From: Dechloromonas sp. H13
Lineage (GTDB): Bacteria; Pseudomonadota; Gammaproteobacteria; Burkholderiales; Rhodocyclaceae
Direction: 5' to 3'
NCBI RefSeq assembly: GCF_009469615.1
Contig: NZ_SSXX01000003.1
Span: 310,001-374,000 of the forward strand
DNA: 64,000 nucleotides
Shown here: piece after piece, positions 10,219-21,410 of the stretch
Position numbering within the stretch: position 1 is the first letter of the stretch
How the letters are laid out: every line of letters starts with the position of its first letter
The notes under the pieces: model-generated
Told to the model about the DNA's origin: nothing
Databases searched by the model: none
What the model saw: the letters and a program-made list of their open reading frames with translations, nothing else
Translations under genes and position numbers: made by a program

Positions 10219-10570
10219 GTGCAACTTCTTCTGTTAGAAAGACCTGACCATTCGCTTCAGCGACCGGCAACGCGACCAGCCCCCTGCCATGGCAGCGGCC
10301 GCCCAGACACTGGCCCGAATCCGGAGCATAAAGCGCGCCATGGACCGAGCAGATCAAGTATAGCTTGGAATCGTCGAAGAACTCTCCCGGTTGCCAGTCG
10401 AGTTGCGCCGGAACATGGCCGCATTCGTTGAGATAGCCACGGACCTGCCCCCGAAAGCGGATGACGAAGGCCGCCGCTTCCCGCTGCCGCCAGTTGACGG
10501 TAAAGCAGACGCCCTTGCCGGCATCGGCAAGCTCGGCGCTGGCGCAGATCAGGCGTTGGATTTCAGCCAA
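10211..10570 (-). CDS. Rieske [2Fe-2S] domain protein
   Basis: A small 119-residue Rieske-type ferredoxin-like protein. The two ligand pairs are CGH (in NECGHVPAQ) and CSVHG, with normal spacing and fold pattern. I chose a TTG start at 10570 (MAEIQRLICAS) because GCGGAA lies eight bases upstream. It starts inside the end of the HAD gene (22-bp overlap) and overlaps the sppA start, so it is embedded in the operon. It lacks a membrane anchor or fused oxygenase domain. The electron-transfer partner is unknown. Confidence 0.85.
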   Translation of the reverse strand: MAEIQRLICASAELADAGKGVCFTVNWRQREAAAFVIRFRGQVRGYLNECGHVPAQLDWQPGEFFDDSKLYLICSVHGALYAPDSGQCLGGRCHGRGLVALPVAEANGQVFLTEEVAHG

Positions 10571-11199
10571 GATTCGAGTTCCGCGACGGTATGGAGGCAG
10601 GCTAGCGGCCCCTGCTCGGCCAGATGGTCGTGCGGATGGGCGCCATAGGTGACGGCCAGACCGTCGACGCCGGCGTTCCGGGCCATCAGCAGGTCGTGCG
10701 AGGTGTCGCCGATCATCACGGTCGACGCGGCGGAAACGCCGAATTCGGCCATCAGTTCGTCGAGCATCTGCGGGTGCGGCTTGGAATGGCATTCGTCGGC
10801 GCAACGCGAGGCATGGAACAGCGGACGCAGGCCGGAATGGTCCAACGCACGGTCGAGGCCGACGCGGCTCTTGCCGGTGGCGATGGCCAGCAGATGGCCG
10901 GCGGCCTGCAAGTCGGCGAGCAGTTCGGGAATGCCCTCGAACAGCGTCAGTTCATGGTCGCCGGACAGGTAATGGAAGCGGTAGCGTTCGGACATCGCCT
11001 GGTAGCGTTCCGGCTTCAGGTCAGGCACCGCCTGGCGCATGGCATCCACCAGGCCGAGGCCGATCACGTGGCGCGCCTGGGCGTCGTCGGGTTCCGGTAG
11101 TTCGAGATCGCGGCAGGCCGCCTGGATGGCGCGCACGATGGCACCCGCGGAATCGAGCAGGGTGCCATCCCAGTCGAAGACGATCAGTTCGTATTTCAT
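10549..11199 (-). CDS. HAD-family hydrolase, Gph-like phosphatase
   Basis: A 216-residue haloacid-dehalogenase superfamily protein with the nucleophile motif DWDGTLLDS (Asp9, Asp11), a helical cap domain, the Ser/Thr motif IATGKSR, a conserved Lys region (SKPHPQML) and the acidic motif MIGDTSHD. It resembles phosphoglycolate/pyrophosphatase-type Gph and YjjG/PhoE-like phosphatases. The substrate cannot be fixed from sequence. It follows rluC after 5 bp, an order seen widely in Betaproteobacteria where this phosphatase sits between rluC and a Rieske or sppA gene. Confidence 0.88.
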   Translation of the reverse strand: MKYELIVFDWDGTLLDSAGAIVRAIQAACRDLELPEPDDAQARHVIGLGLVDAMRQAVPDLKPERYQAMSERYRFHYLSGDHELTLFEGIPELLADLQAAGHLLAIATGKSRVGLDRALDHSGLRPLFHASRCADECHSKPHPQMLDELMAEFGVSAASTVMIGDTSHDLLMARNAGVDGLAVTYGAHPHDHLAEQGPLACLHTVAELESWLKSNA

Positions 11200-11204
11200 G
11201 CGCT

Positions 11205-12212
11205 TCAGAGGATTTTCCCGAGAAATTGTTCCAGATTGTCGGCCGTGAATTCCCGCGTATTTTGGGCGTCGACCGCAGCGATGTGGCTGCCGATACCGTC
11301 CGGCAGCGGCGCGATGAACTCCAGTGGCGCCGCCGTCAGCGGATGCCGGAAGGCCATGCGCCAGGCGTGCAGCGCCATGCGCTTGAGTCCGTGGCGGCGG
11401 AGTTCCTTGTTGACGGCGAAATCGCCGTATTTCTCGTCGCCGAGAATCGGAAAGCCGAGATGCGCCAGATGGACGCGAATCTGGTGCGTCCGCCCGGTCT
11501 TCAGCTGCGCCTCGAGCAGGCTCATTCCCGGCCAGCGTGCCAGCAGGCGGAAGACCGTATGCGACGCCTTGCCCTGCGCATCGACCGCCACCCGCCGCTC
11601 GCCGCCGTCGGTCAGATATTTGTGCAACGGCAACCGGACGTGCTGGGTGGCGTTCATCCATCGTCCCTTGACCAGCACCAGGTAGCGCTTGTCGGCCCCG
11701 GCGCCGTGTTCGCGGAACATGTCGTGCAACGCCGTCAGGGCCAGCCGCTTCTTGCCGACCAGCAGGATGCCGGAGGTTTCGCGGTCAAGCCGATGCGCCA
11801 GTTCGAGAAATTTCGCCTGCGGCCGCTGCCGGCGCAGGGCCTCGATGACCCCGAAGCTGACGCCGCTGCCGCCATGCACGGCGATGCCTTCCGGCTTGTC
11901 GACGACCAGCAGCGCCTCGTCTTCATAGAGGACGGGCAGCTCCACGCGCTGCTTGGCCGCTTCGTCGACCTCGTCCTGCGCCCGCTCGGCGACCCTGATC
12001 GGGGGAATGCGCAACTTGTCGCCGGCGCGCAGGCGATACGTCGCATCGACCCGCCCGCTGTTCACTCGCACCTCGCCGCTGCGCAGAATGCGGTAGAGGT
12101 GGCTTTTGGGCACGCCCTTGCAGACGCGGATCAGGAAGTTGTCGAGGCGCTGGCCCTGCTCTTCGTCGCCGATCACCAGGTGGGTGACCGAATTGTTACC
12201 AGCGCTGTTCAT
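11205..12212 (-). CDS. rluC: 23S rRNA pseudouridine synthase RluC-type
   Basis: A 335-residue pseudouridine synthase with an N-terminal S4 RNA-binding domain (about residues 18-75) and the RluA-family catalytic motif HRLDRETSG with Asp143. RluC modifies positions 955, 2504 and 2580 of E. coli 23S rRNA. The start ATG at 12212 gives the MNSAGNNSVTHLVIGDEE N-terminus. The C-terminal segment includes AAVDAQNTREF, whose DNA holds a copy-like match to the TGCGGTCGAC motif seen elsewhere. The gene is divergent from rne, as in E. coli, and leads the HAD-Rieske-sppA operon. Confidence 0.92.
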   Translation of the reverse strand: MNSAGNNSVTHLVIGDEEQGQRLDNFLIRVCKGVPKSHLYRILRSGEVRVNSGRVDATYRLRAGDKLRIPPIRVAERAQDEVDEAAKQRVELPVLYEDEALLVVDKPEGIAVHGGSGVSFGVIEALRRQRPQAKFLELAHRLDRETSGILLVGKKRLALTALHDMFREHGAGADKRYLVLVKGRWMNATQHVRLPLHKYLTDGGERRVAVDAQGKASHTVFRLLARWPGMSLLEAQLKTGRTHQIRVHLAHLGFPILGDEKYGDFAVNKELRRHGLKRMALHAWRMAFRHPLTAAPLEFIAPLPDGIGSHIAAVDAQNTREFTADNLEQFLGKIL

Positions 12213-12225
12213 TTTCTAATATACT
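12196..12225 (+). promoter_or_regulatory. Putative rne promoter
   Basis: TTACCA (12196-12201) and TATACT (12220-12225) are separated by 18 bp. Transcription would start near 12232, leaving a leader of about 377 nt before the rne start. That is close to the 361-nt leader of E. coli rne. The -35 element overlaps the first codons of rluC on the other strand. Confidence 0.5.
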
Positions 12226-12608
12226 GCCCACGTTTTGCGTCTCGGTTTGCAAGAGATGCCGAACCGTCAGACCGTTTGCCCCGCGCTCAAGGCGCGACCG
12301 TCACGCGGCAGGCTCGAAGTCTCACTTGCGCGACCTGCGCAAGCCAGACCAACGCAAAACGACTGGTTAAGTTCACTCACCAAAAGTAGTGATGTTAATG
12401 GATTAGCCCGCCGTAAGCACGCACGGATCGCCCGTTGCAGGAATTTCAGGTTGCGCATTTCAATAAAAAACACGCAACCGTTTGTTGATCAGCACATTCA
12501 TCGTCGCTCTTGCCCTCATCCACAATGACGCAACCCGATAAAGAAACTGTCGCTGCCTGAACGGGCGTTTCGTTGCCGCGTGCCCAAGCGCGCCGGAGCC
12601 CAAAAACA
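12226..12608 (+). promoter_or_regulatory. Long 5' leader of rne
   Basis: This 383-bp stretch between rluC and rne holds no convincing gene. Downstream of the putative promoter it is likely transcribed as an untranslated leader. In E. coli the rne leader folds into hairpins through which RNase E controls its own mRNA. Part of this stretch (about 12380-12510) is visibly richer in A and T than the surroundings, as expected for RNase E cleavage regions. No specific conserved hairpin was proven by eye. Confidence 0.45.
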
Positions 12609-15287
12609 ATGAAACGCATGCTTTTCAATGCGACACAGGCCGAAGAACTACGTGTCGCCATTGTCGATGGTCAGAAACTGATCGATCTCGACATTGAATC
12701 GGCCGCCAAAGAGCAACGCAAGAGCAACATCTACAAGGGTGTCATCACCCGCATCGAGCCCAGCCTCGAAGCCTGCTTCGTCGATTATGGCGCCGAGCGG
12801 CACGGTTTTCTGCCGTTCAAGGAAATCTCCCGATCGTATTTCCAGCCCGGCGTCGAAGTCGGCCGCGCCAAGATCAATGAAGCACTCAAGGAAGGCCAGG
12901 AACTGATCGTCCAGGTCGACAAGGACGAGCGCGGCAACAAGGGCGCCGCCCTGACCACCTACGTGTCGCTGGCCGGCCGCTATCTTGTGCTGATGCCGAA
13001 CAACCCGCGCGGCGGCGGCGTATCGCGCCGTGTCGACGGCGACGAGCGTGCCGAACTGCGCGAAATCATGGATCAGCTCGAAGTGCCCAACGGCATGAGC
13101 CTGATCGCCCGCACTGCCGCCATCGGCCGTCAGGCCGAGGAACTGCAGTGGGACCTGAACTACCTGCTGCAGCTGTGGAGCGCCATCGAAGGCGCCGCCC
13201 AGCAGCAATCGGGCGCCTTCCTGATCTACCTCGAAGGCAGCCTGGTCATCCGCGCCATCCGCGACTACTTCCAGCCGGACATCGGCGAAATCCTGATCGA
13301 CACCGACGAGGTCTACGAGCAGGCGAAGGCATTCATGGGCACGGTCATGCCGGGCAACGTCAACCGCGTCAAGCGCTATCACGACGACGTGCCGCTGTTC
13401 TCTCGCTTCCAGATCGAGCACCAGATCGAAACCGCCTTCGCCCGCCAGGTCAACCTGCCCTCCGGCGGCGCCATCGTCATCGACCATACCGAGGCGCTGG
13501 TGGCGGTCGACGTGAACTCCGGGCGCGCCACCAAGGGCGCCGACATCGAGGAAACGGCGTTCAAGACCAACATCGAAGCGGCCGAAGAACTGGCACGCCA
13601 GCTACGCCTGCGCGACCTCGGCGGCCTGATCGTCATCGACTTCATCGACATGGAAAACCAGCGCAACCAGCGCGAAGTCGAGAACCGCCTGCGCGACGCG
13701 CTACGCTTCGACCGCGCCCGCGTCCAGATGGGCAAGATCAGCCGCTTCGGCCTGATGGAACTGTCGCGCCAGCGCCTGCGCCCGGCCCTCGCCGAAACCA
13801 GCTACATCCCCTGCCCGCGCTGCACCGGCACCGGCCACATCCGCTCGGCCGAATCCGCCGCGCTGCACATTCTGCGCATCCTCGAAGAGGAAGCGATGAA
13901 GGAAAACACCGGCGCCGTGCATGTCCAGGTGCCGGTCGATGTCGCTACCTTCCTGCTCAACGAGAAGCGTCCGGACATCCAGGCCATCGAACTGCGCCAC
14001 AAGGTCACCATCCTGCTGATTCCGAACGTTCATCTCGAGACGCCGGCGCACACGATCACCCGTCTGCGCCACGACGATCTGAACAACGACGACGTGCGCG
14101 CGCCCTCCTACAAGATGGTCGATACGCCGGTCGAGGAAACCGCTCGCCCCGGCGGCAGCAAGGACGAAGCGGCGAAGCCGCGCCAGGAGGCCGTCATCAA
14201 GAGCATCTCCCCCGAGCAGCCGGCGCCCAACCTGCCGGAAAAGACGGTCGCCCCGGCCCCGGCGCCGGTGGCTGCACCGCCCGAAACCGGCCTGTTCACG
14301 AAGATCATGTCGTGGTTCCGCAGTTCGCCGAAGCCGGTCGAGGCAACTCCGGCACCAGAGCCGGCCAGGAAGCCGCGCGAAGGCCGTGGTGACGGCCGGC
14401 GCGAGCGCAACGACAACCGTCGCGGCGGCCGCAACGGCGGGCGCCGGGACGAAGAGCGCGGCGAGCGGAGCGAGCGCCAGGATCGCGGAAACCGCAACGA
14501 GCGCAGCGAACGCGGCGAGCGCAACGTGGAAAAGGCCCCGCGCGAGGAGTCGACCGCAGCAAGCGGCGAGCGTCAGGAACGCAAGCCGCGCGGCGAACGC
14601 AAGGAGCGGCGCGAGCGCCAGCAGCCGGAAGCGGTGGAGAACAAGCAGGCGCCGGAACTGCTCGCGGCCGAGGTTTCGGCCGCCATCGGCAGCGGTGAGA
14701 ACGCGCCCGAGGGCGTCGGTGCCGAGGATCAGGGCAACCGTCGCCGTGGTCGTCGTGGCGGCCGCGGACGCGGCGAGCGTCGCAACGAAGGCGATGTCGG
14801 CGCAGCGACGCCCGTCGCCGCTGCAGTCGCAGTCGCCACGGAAGCCGCGCCTGCAGTTATTTCCGAAGAAACAGTGGTCGTTCCCGCCCCTGTTGCCGAG
14901 GTTTCCGTCGCCGCGGCAGTTCAGCCGGAGGCGCCGGCGCCCGAAGTAGTGGCGCAACCGGTAGTCCAGCCGGTCGTCGAGGCTGTCGCACCGGCGATTC
15001 CCGAAGTCGTGGCCGCGCCGGTCGTCGAGGCGGTGATTCCGCCGGCTGTTGCGGTCGACGTCCAGGAAAGCCCGGAAATCGTGGTTCCGCCGGTCGTCAT
15101 CGCAGCGCCGGTGGCGGTCGACCTCGACAAGACGCTGGCCGAAAGTGGCCTGGTGCTGGTGCAGACGACCGCGCCGGCCGTGGTCGCCCAGCCGGAAGCG
15201 CCGCCCAAGCTCGGCCGTGCGCGCAAGCCGAAGGTCGTCGAGGCGGGCAGCGACGAGCCGCTGGTGATCGTCGAAACGCAGAAATAA
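12609..15287 (+). CDS. rne: Ribonuclease E
   Basis: Endoribonuclease E of 892 residues, central to mRNA decay and rRNA/tRNA processing. The N-terminal catalytic half has the MKRMLFNATQAEELRVAI start, an S1 RNA-binding domain (about residues 35-125), the two metal-binding aspartates in AVDVNSG and VIDFIDM, and the zinc-link cysteines Cys402 and Cys405 (CPRC). The C-terminal half is disordered: an Arg/Gly/Glu/Asn-rich region (about 590-730) that should bind RNA, then a long Ala/Val/Pro stretch. The ATG at 12609 gives the family N-terminus. A terminator follows. Confidence 0.96.
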   Translation: MKRMLFNATQAEELRVAIVDGQKLIDLDIESAAKEQRKSNIYKGVITRIEPSLEACFVDYGAERHGFLPFKEISRSYFQPGVEVGRAKINEALKEGQELIVQVDKDERGNKGAALTTYVSLAGRYLVLMPNNPRGGGVSRRVDGDERAELREIMDQLEVPNGMSLIARTAAIGRQAEELQWDLNYLLQLWSAIEGAAQQQSGAFLIYLEGSLVIRAIRDYFQPDIGEILIDTDEVYEQAKAFMGTVMPGNVNRVKRYHDDVPLFSRFQIEHQIETAFARQVNLPSGGAIVIDHTEALVAVDVNSGRATKGADIEETAFKTNIEAAEELARQLRLRDLGGLIVIDFIDMENQRNQREVENRLRDALRFDRARVQMGKISRFGLMELSRQRLRPALAETSYIPCPRCTGTGHIRSAESAALHILRILEEEAMKENTGAVHVQVPVDVATFLLNEKRPDIQAIELRHKVTILLIPNVHLETPAHTITRLRHDDLNNDDVRAPSYKMVDTPVEETARPGGSKDEAAKPRQEAVIKSISPEQPAPNLPEKTVAPAPAPVAAPPETGLFTKIMSWFRSSPKPVEATPAPEPARKPREGRGDGRRERNDNRRGGRNGGRRDEERGERSERQDRGNRNERSERGERNVEKAPREESTAASGERQERKPRGERKERRERQQPEAVENKQAPELLAAEVSAAIGSGENAPEGVGAEDQGNRRRGRRGGRGRGERRNEGDVGAATPVAAAVAVATEAAPAVISEETVVVPAPVAEVSVAAAVQPEAPAPEVVAQPVVQPVVEAVAPAIPEVVAAPVVEAVIPPAVAVDVQESPEIVVPPVVIAAPVAVDLDKTLAESGLVLVQTTAPAVVAQPEAPPKLGRARKPKVVEAGSDEPLVIVETQK

Positions 15288-15304
15288 GCTCAGGCGATCA
15301 ACAG

Positions 15305-15330
15305 AAAGGGCACCCGCGGGTGCCCTTTTT
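15305..15330. terminator. Intrinsic terminator after rne
   Basis: A perfect palindrome AAAGGGCACCCG/CGGGTGCCCTTT (15305-15328) followed by further T residues. It can also serve the convergent phosphatase gene on the minus strand because A residues flank the other side. Confidence 0.85.
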
Positions 15331-15353
15331 CATTGCCTGTCCGGACAGCCGGT

Positions 15354-15832
15354 TCATTCAGCGGCTATTTTCTTCTTGATATCGTCGACCAGCCCGCGCG
15401 CGGCATCCTCGACCATGTCGAGCACCAGGTCGAAGCCGTGCCCGAGCCCGTAGTAGGGATCGGGTACCTCGTCGTCGTCGAAATTCCTGGCGTAATCCAT
15501 AAACAGCTTGATGCGCTCGTGCGCCTCGGGCGGCGCCATGCGGCGCAGGTTGTCGAGATTGGTCTTGTCCATGGCCAGGATCAGGTCGAAGTAGTCGATA
15601 TCCTGGCGGGCGACCTTGCGCGCGCGCAGTTGCGACAGGTTGTAGCCACGCGCCGCCGCTGCCCGCTGGGTCCGCGAGTCCGGCGCCTCGCCGACGTGAT
15701 AACCATGGGTTCCCGCAGAGTCAACTTCAACAATGCTTCCCAGGTTATTGTTTTTTATAAGTTGTCTTAACACGACTTCGGCCGTCGGGGAACGACAGAT
15801 ATTCCCCATGCAGACCAGCAGCACGCGATAGC

Positions 15833-15836
<4 letters not shown>
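15354..15836 (-). CDS. Low-molecular-weight protein-tyrosine phosphatase
   Basis: A 160-residue phosphatase with the P-loop CMGNICRSP (Cys9, Arg15) at the N-terminus and the general-acid loop DPYYG near residue 126, the defining features of the LMW-PTP family. Its ATG overlaps the uvrB stop codon by 4 bp, so it should be translated with uvrB. There are no polysaccharide-export genes nearby, so a Wzb-type role is not supported. Substrate unknown. Confidence 0.92.
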
Positions 15837-17905
<2,069 letters not shown>

Positions 17906-17978
17906 GTTAAAATTCTTCGGTTTTTCGCGTGTGGCAAGGGTGCTGCGCGCATTGTTCGTATTATTCCACGGAGTCTTT

Positions 17979-19187
17979 ATGTCCTCTTCGATCTTCGCTG
18001 CGGTGGAAATGGCCCCGCGCGACCCCATCCTCGGCCTGAACGAAGCATTCAACGCGGATGCCCGCAGCACCAAGGTCAACCTCGGTGTCGGCGTCTATTT
18101 CGACGACAACGGCAAGATTCCGCTGCTCGCCGCCGTCAAGGCCGCCGAGGACGCCCGGGTCAAGGCCGCCCTGCCGCGCGGCTACCAGCCGATCGAAGGC
18201 AACCCGGCCTACAACACCGCCGTTCAGAACCTCTTGTTCGGCAAGGATTCCGAGCTGCTGGCCAACGGCCAGGTCATCACCGCCCAGGCGCTTGGCGGCA
18301 CCGGCGCCCTGAAGGTCGGCGCCGATTACCTGAAGCGCCTGAACCCGGACGCCAAGGTCTATATCAGCGACCCATCGTGGGAAAACCACCGCGCGCTGTT
18401 CGAGTCCGCCGGCTTCGTGGTCGAGAACTACCCCTACTACGACGCCGCCACCCGCGGCGTGAACTTCGCCGGCATGAAAGCCTGCCTGCAGGGCCTGCCC
18501 GCCGGCTCCGTCATCGTCCTGCATGCCTGCTGCCACAACCCGACCGGCGCCGATCTCTCCGACGCCCAGTGGGCCGAAGTGGTCGCCGTTTGCCAGGAGC
18601 GCGGTCTGGTGCCCTTCCTAGACATGGCCTACCAGGGCTTTGCCGACGGTATCGATGCCGACGCCGTGGCCGTGCGCGCCTTTTCGAAGTCCGGCCTGCA
18701 GTTCTTCGCTTCCAGCTCGTTCTCCAAGAACTTCTCGCTGTACGGCGAGCGTGTCGGCGCGCTGTCCATCGTCACCGCCGGCAAGGAAGAGGCTGCCCGT
18801 GTGATGTCGCAAGTCAAGCGCGTCATCCGCACCAACTATTCCAATCCGCCGACCCACGGCGGCGCCCTAGTCGCCGGCGTCCTCGCCTCGGCCGAACTGC
18901 GCGCCCAGTGGGAAGCCGAACTGGCCGGCATGCGCGACCGCATCCGCGCCATGCGCACCGGGCTGGTCGACGCCATCAAGGCGACCGGTTGCGCCCAGGA
19001 CTTCTCCTTCGTCGCCCAGCAGCGCGGGATGTTCTCCTACACCGGCCTGACCGCCGCGCAGGTCGAACGCATGAAGGAAGAATTCGGCATCTACGCCGTG
19101 TCGACCGGCCGCATCTGCCTGGCGGCGCTGAATACGAAGAACGTCGATTATGTTGCGAAGGCGATTGCCACCGTGACCAAGGGCTGA
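17979..19187 (+). CDS. Aromatic/aspartate amino acid aminotransferase
   Basis: Pyridoxal-phosphate class I aminotransferase of the aspartate/tyrosine group, 402 residues. The ATG at 17979 has GGAG seven bases upstream. The Schiff-base lysine is in [16 protein letters not shown] (near residue 250), and the [10 protein letters not shown] and SNPPTHGG stretches are typical of TyrB/AspC enzymes. Substrate choice between aspartate and aromatic amino acids cannot be decided by eye. It is divergent from uvrB and followed by a strong terminator. Confidence 0.92.
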   Translation: MSSSIFAAVEMAPRDPILGLNEAFNADARSTKVNLGVGVYFDDNGKIPLLAAVKAAEDARVKAALPRGYQPIEGNPAYNTAVQNLLFGKDSELLANGQVITAQALGGTGALKVGADYLKRLNPDAKVYISDPSWENHRALFESAGFVVENYPYYDAATRGVNFAGMKACLQGLPAGSVIVLHACCHNPTGADLSDAQWAEVVAVCQERGLVPFLDMAYQGFADGIDADAVAVRAFSKSGLQFFASSSFSKNFSLYGERVGALSIVTAGKEEAARVMSQVKRVIRTNYSNPPTHGGALVAGVLASAELRAQWEAELAGMRDRIRAMRTGLVDAIKATGCAQDFSFVAQQRGMFSYTGLTAAQVERMKEEFGIYAVSTGRICLAALNTKNVDYVAKAIATVTKG

Positions 19188-19207
19188 GTTCCTTTCGACG
19201 AAAACGG

Positions 19208-19237
19208 ATGGCGAGGCTGCGGCCTCGCCATTTTTTT
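19208..19237 (+). terminator. Intrinsic terminator after the aminotransferase
   Basis: A 10-bp stem ATGGCGAGGC / GCCTCGCCAT (19208-19217 and 19222-19231) with a 4-nt loop, followed by seven T residues. Confidence 0.88.
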
Positions 19238-19247
19238 GTCCGGCCGA

Positions 19248-20900
19248 TCAGCGGGTGCTGGCCGCCTGCAGGTTGGGCAGCGTCCCGCTGACCCGGATCG
19301 GCAGGGTGAGCGAGGACACCGAGGTCTGCATGGTGACCAGCAGATTGCTGTCCACCTGGCGCTCGCGGTTGGCGACAAATTGGCCGGCCGCGGTAAACAT
19401 GCCGGCGTTCAACGTCAGGTCTCGTCCGATCACCTGGCGCGGGTCGATGCTCACCCGTACCGCCAGGCGATCAAACTTGGTGCTGCCGGCCCGCACCAGC
19501 GAGCCATTGCCGCGCCGCGCCGCCTCGCCCAGATCGACGCCGTTCAGTACGCCGCGCACGACGACCGCATCCAGCACCGCCTCGGCGCTCCCCCACATCG
19601 CCTGCCAGTTGCTGCCGGCGCCGCGCAGGCGAAGGCTGCCCATCAAATCCCCTTCCAGCGCAAGCGACGGGGCAAAAAGGGCGGTTACCTTGCGGCAGTC
19701 GAGCCGTTCCAGCTTAGCGTCGCCTGCCATCGTCAGGCCCCTGCTCCAGTCCAGCAGCCAGCTGCCTCGCAGCACGCCGCCCAGCGTTCGTGAATCGAAG
19801 CTTTGAACCGTCAGTTTGCCTTTCTGCAGGACGGCTTGCGCCTGCAGGGAATCGAAAGTCAGCGGAAACTCGTCGGTCGGGCGCCAGCCCAATCCCTCGA
19901 CCTTCATTAGCGGTCCCTGGCCGCCTGGCTCGACTTCCATGCGCAAGGTGCGGTCGACGGTCTGCAGGGCCGCTTTTTCAACCTGGCCGTTGCCGTGGAA
20001 TTTGATGTCGCCATTCAGTTCGCCAAGCGCCAGCGGGCCGGCAACGACCGTCATGCGCTCGATGGTGGCATGCCTGATCAGCGCTTGTGCCGGCGCACGG
20101 CCCGCTTCGGGGGCGAGGATCGACAACCCGGCAAGGTGATCGGCGAGAACCCTACCGCCCGCGATTTCGACGCGCTCGAGAATGTGCGCACCGGAACCGA
20201 GCATCGAAAAAAGGGAATAGATGCGCACCTGCTCGATCACCGAATCGCCACGTTCCCCGATGCGTATGTCGGAAAGCAGCAAGCCCGGCTTGGGTAGCAG
20301 TTTCAGCTGGACGTTGCCAACGCGAACAGGCGTTTGCCAGGTCCGCACGAGTTCGCTTTCGATGCCGGGCTTGAAGCGCTCGTAAGGGAAAAACAGCAGA
20401 ATCGCCACGGCAATCAGCAGCACCGACACCAGGGCGATTGCGACGATCGTCAGCGGAGAACGCCGGGCGCCGCGCTCATTCCTTTCCGTTGCCGGCTCGT
20501 TGCCGTTTGCATCAGGGCCGCCAGCCGGTGGCCTGGATCTTCCAAACGTGGAAAAACTGCTTGCCATGCTGGCATCCTGGCGCGAATCACCGGGCGCCGA
20601 ACGCGTGCCGAACGCAACGCTCGACACCGCGGCAGCCTTCAGGCGCTCGACCCGCAATTTGCTCTCCTGCCAGACCGACACGGCCTCCAGGGTCGGCGCG
20701 ATATAGCCCCCCTCTTCCAGTTCGCGCAATGCACCTTCGACGAGACGCGGATCACCGATCTTGGCGCTCAACTCGGCAACGGTCAGCTTGCCATCCACCT
20801 GCACGAGCACCATGCGCAAACTGCGTTGAACGACACGGGTGCTTTGACGAACGGCCTCATCCCCGATCGGGGTTTTGGCGAATATCAGTTTTGGATCCAT
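19248..20900 (-). CDS. AsmA-like protein with an N-terminal helical domain
   Basis: A 550-residue protein of three parts. Residues 1-70 form a compact helical unit (the TRVVQRSLRMVLVQVDGKLT and LVEGALRELEEGGYI stretches) resembling a winged-helix-like module. Residues 71-148 are a polar linker. A single membrane segment lies at about 149-171. Residues 172-550 look like the beta-rich AsmA/TamB-type region, with repeated amphipathic strands (VRVGNVQLKLLPKPGLLLSDIRIGE and later segments). AsmA-like proteins act in the periplasm in lipid transport or envelope assembly. The cytoplasmic front domain is unusual. It converges on the aminotransferase terminator and is divergent from tRNA-Asn. Confidence 0.75.
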   Translation of the reverse strand: MDPKLIFAKTPIGDEAVRQSTRVVQRSLRMVLVQVDGKLTVAELSAKIGDPRLVEGALRELEEGGYIAPTLEAVSVWQESKLRVERLKAAAVSSVAFGTRSAPGDSRQDASMASSFSTFGRSRPPAGGPDANGNEPATERNERGARRSPLTIVAIALVSVLLIAVAILLFFPYERFKPGIESELVRTWQTPVRVGNVQLKLLPKPGLLLSDIRIGERGDSVIEQVRIYSLFSMLGSGAHILERVEIAGGRVLADHLAGLSILAPEAGRAPAQALIRHATIERMTVVAGPLALGELNGDIKFHGNGQVEKAALQTVDRTLRMEVEPGGQGPLMKVEGLGWRPTDEFPLTFDSLQAQAVLQKGKLTVQSFDSRTLGGVLRGSWLLDWSRGLTMAGDAKLERLDCRKVTALFAPSLALEGDLMGSLRLRGAGSNWQAMWGSAEAVLDAVVVRGVLNGVDLGEAARRGNGSLVRAGSTKFDRLAVRVSIDPRQVIGRDLTLNAGMFTAAGQFVANRERQVDSNLLVTMQTSVSSLTLPIRVSGTLPNLQAASTR

Positions 20901-20941
20901 TGGGAAAATAAAATTTTTTTGCCAGTATATCCCGCATTCGC

Positions 20942-20970
20942 TTGACCGGACGGCTTTTACTGACTATTAT
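20942..20970 (+). promoter_or_regulatory. tRNA-Asn promoter
   Basis: TTGACC (20942-20947) and TATTAT (20965-20970) are separated by 17 bp, with the mature tRNA beginning 12 bases after the -10 box. A short 5' leader of about six bases is implied. Confidence 0.8.
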
Positions 20971-20982
20971 GCGCGCCTCTGT

Positions 20983-21058
20983 TCCTCGATAGCTCAGTCG
21001 GTAGAGCGCCGGACTGTTAATCCGTAGGTCCCTGGTTCGAGCCCAGGTCGGGGAGCCA
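20983..21058 (+). tRNA. tRNA-Asn (GTT)
   Basis: A 76-nt cloverleaf with encoded CCA. The acceptor stem is TCCTCGA paired with TCGGGGA (one T-G wobble), the D arm contains AGCTCAGTCGGTAGAGC, the anticodon GTT is at 21016-21018 with an ACTGTTAAT-type loop, and the T arm reads GGTTCGAGCC. It has its own promoter and terminator and no tRNA neighbours. Confidence 0.97.
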
Positions 21059-21074
21059 AAAGCTTCAAGCACTT

Positions 21075-21107
21075 AGCCCAGTTCAAAAGACTGGGCTTTT
21101 TGCTTTT
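21075..21107 (+). terminator. Intrinsic terminator after tRNA-Asn
   Basis: An 8-bp stem AGCCCAGT / ACTGGGCT (21075-21082 and 21090-21097) followed by TTTTTGCTTTT. Confidence 0.85.
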
Positions 21108-21157
21108 CAGGATCGCCGAAACTCGAATCCGGTGCTCGACACAGAAAGGCCATCATC

Positions 21158-21394
21158 ATGCCCAGGATCATCTGCGAGAAATACGAAAACGGTGTGCTCG
21201 TCGAGCGCCAGACCGAAGGTTCGAACTTCGAGCCGTGGAAATGGGGCATGCTTGCCCTGCATCTGGTCGTCGCCGCGAGCTTGGCGGTGCTGGCTGCCGT
21301 GGCGGTGCGCGACAGCCTGGCACTCGGCAATGCCGTCATGACCGATGAGTCGGCCCCAACAAGCTGCGAAGAACAGCCGAAATTTAGATCGTAG
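21158..21394 (+). CDS. Small single-pass membrane protein, unknown
   Basis: A 78-residue open frame beginning MPRIICEKYENGVLVERQTEG, with one strong hydrophobic segment (WGMLALHLVVAASLAVLAAV, about residues 28-48). A GAAAGG ribosome-like site lies about nine bases upstream. I recognise no family. It lies directly after the tRNA-Asn terminator and converges on the next gene with 16 bp between stops. The coherent membrane segment supports a real gene, but the length leaves doubt. Confidence 0.5.
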   Translation: MPRIICEKYENGVLVERQTEGSNFEPWKWGMLALHLVVAASLAVLAAVAVRDSLALGNAVMTDESAPTSCEEQPKFRS

Positions 21395-21410
21395 GGACGA
21401 TTACCCGGCG

